From Myxacorys chilensis ATA2-1-KO14 (GTDB lineage Bacteria > Cyanobacteriota > Cyanobacteriia > Leptolyngbyales > Leptolyngbyaceae): 64,000 nucleotides of DNA. The stretch lies in the NCBI GenBank assembly GCA_019359275.1, contig JAHHHP010000027.1, positions 1 to 64,000 on the forward strand. Reading direction: 5' to 3'. A model generated the notes under the pieces. That model made no database searches. It saw only the letters and a program-made list of their open reading frames with translations, and was not told where the DNA came from. Made by a program: the position numbers and the translations under genes. Shown here piece by piece: positions 63,540 to 64,000 of the stretch (position 1 is the first letter of the stretch; each line of letters opens with the position of its first letter).

Positions 63540-64000
63540 ATGCTAAAGACCTTCCTGCCATCTTATCGATTTGTTCGGACAGATGAAACGATTATTCATC
63601 GCGTTCATCATGATCCGTTGCCCCTCTGCGGCAGATCGATTCGAGTTCTCAATTGGAACATTGCCAAGAACAATGGAGATAACGCTTGGCTCAGCGATTT
63701 CGCAAAGATTCTAGAACGCTACACCCCGAATCTGATTTTTTTACAAGAAGTGCGGCTTTGTGCCGAAGCCAAGTATTTGAGCGAATTGACCGAGATGGGA
63801 TGGAGCTTTGCGCCCAACTTTATTGATACTTATCACAACAGTTATGCAGGGGTGTTAACGGCGGCGAGAGCCTCTTCTCTAACTCGCAAGGCAGTCATCA
63901 CCGAGCATTACGAACCCGTGACTCAAACGCCAAAAGTGTCGCTTGTGGTTGAATATCCGCTACCTAACACTGATAGAACGTTGCTTACCGTTAATTCTCA
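63540..64000 (+). CDS. Endonuclease/exonuclease/phosphatase-family protein (3' truncated by window)
   Basis: An open frame from the ATG at 63540 runs off the window. IRVLNWNIAKNNG (about residue 34) and LIFLQEVRL (about 67) are the opening metal-binding motifs of the DNase I-like superfamily. About 153 residues are visible. The later catalytic His motif should lie beyond the window. Substrate unknown. Confidence 0.8.
   Translation, partial: MLKTFLPSYRFVRTDETIIHRVHHDPLPLCGRSIRVLNWNIAKNNGDNAWLSDFAKILERYTPNLIFLQEVRLCAEAKYLSELTEMGWSFAPNFIDTYHNSYAGVLTAARASSLTRKAVITEHYEPVTQTPKVSLVVEYPLPNTDRTLLTVNS

Noticed and set aside
1..64000. tRNA, rRNA and CRISPR arrays
   Set aside because: No T-arm consensus with a paired acceptor, no rRNA-like tract and no evenly spaced repeat-spacer pattern was seen in any intergenic gap.

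Overview
The window is chromosomal DNA from a photosynthetic, non-pathogenic cyanobacterium. The evidence is direct: plastocyanin, cytochrome c6, cytochrome c550 (psbV) with its paralogue psbV2, the flavodiiron pair flv1/flv3, CP12, a HepA-like exporter, and the octamer GCGATCGC (HIP1) scattered through nearly every gene. No heterocyst-specific gene is certain. A filamentous Leptolyngbya-like organism is plausible, but that is inference. I found no rRNA, tRNA, CRISPR array or complete insertion sequence; only the last 25 codons of a possible transposase lie at the left edge.

Layout. 1-2.3 kb: minus-strand cluster of lumenal redox carriers in the order psbV, psbV2, petE, petJ. 2.5-5.4 kb: accD, a 0.9 kb gene-free stretch and a squalene/phytoene-synthase-like gene. 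5.4-9.1 kb: flv3 then flv1 (minus), for oxygen photoreduction. 9.2-13.9 kb: coaX, a brnT/brnA toxin-antitoxin pair followed by an antitoxin relic, a zinc-ribbon protein, a Nudix hydrolase, bcp, argH and a small membrane protein. 14-18.5 kb: LuxR-type regulator, PMT-type mannosyltransferase, trmB, FIST sensor protein. 19-23.7 kb: cp12, larE, GNAT, TPR protein, PNPOx-like protein, cysE. 23.8-34.1 kb: SNF2 helicase, lnt, bestrophin-like channel, a secreted protein, a TonB-like protein, cobI, lipase-like hydrolase.

34.3-51.5 kb: a cytochrome-b-like protein lacking one heme ligand, a GT2-TPR gene broken by one TGA codon, a TPR protein, then the minus-strand run GNAT, ruvX, DUF3727, mltG, yqeG, an F420-ligase-like protein, a CSP41-like epimerase, a frame-shifted Uma2 nuclease, mnmE coupled to a GNAT, selO, an orphan TpsB transporter and gloB.

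52-61.6 kb: a plus-strand glycan cluster with two GT4 genes, a GT4 relic, a HepA-like ABC exporter, a GT10 fucosyltransferase-like gene, three tandem DxD glycosyltransferase paralogues and a sugar-nucleotide epimerase. Together these look like a pathway that builds and exports a fucose-like-containing surface glycan. 61.7-64 kb: a sugar-type ABC ATPase, a receiver-domain protein whose phospho-acceptor Asp is Asn, and the start of an endonuclease/exonuclease/phosphatase-family gene cut by the window end.

The less ordinary signals are: petE lying inside a psbV-psbV2-petJ cluster; loss of key ligands or acceptor residues in several redox and signalling proteins; a slippery heptamer plus hairpin at the Uma2 frameshift; a perfect 19-bp inverted repeat inside a glycosyltransferase gene; and short tandem repeats of 14-20 bp in many intergenic gaps.
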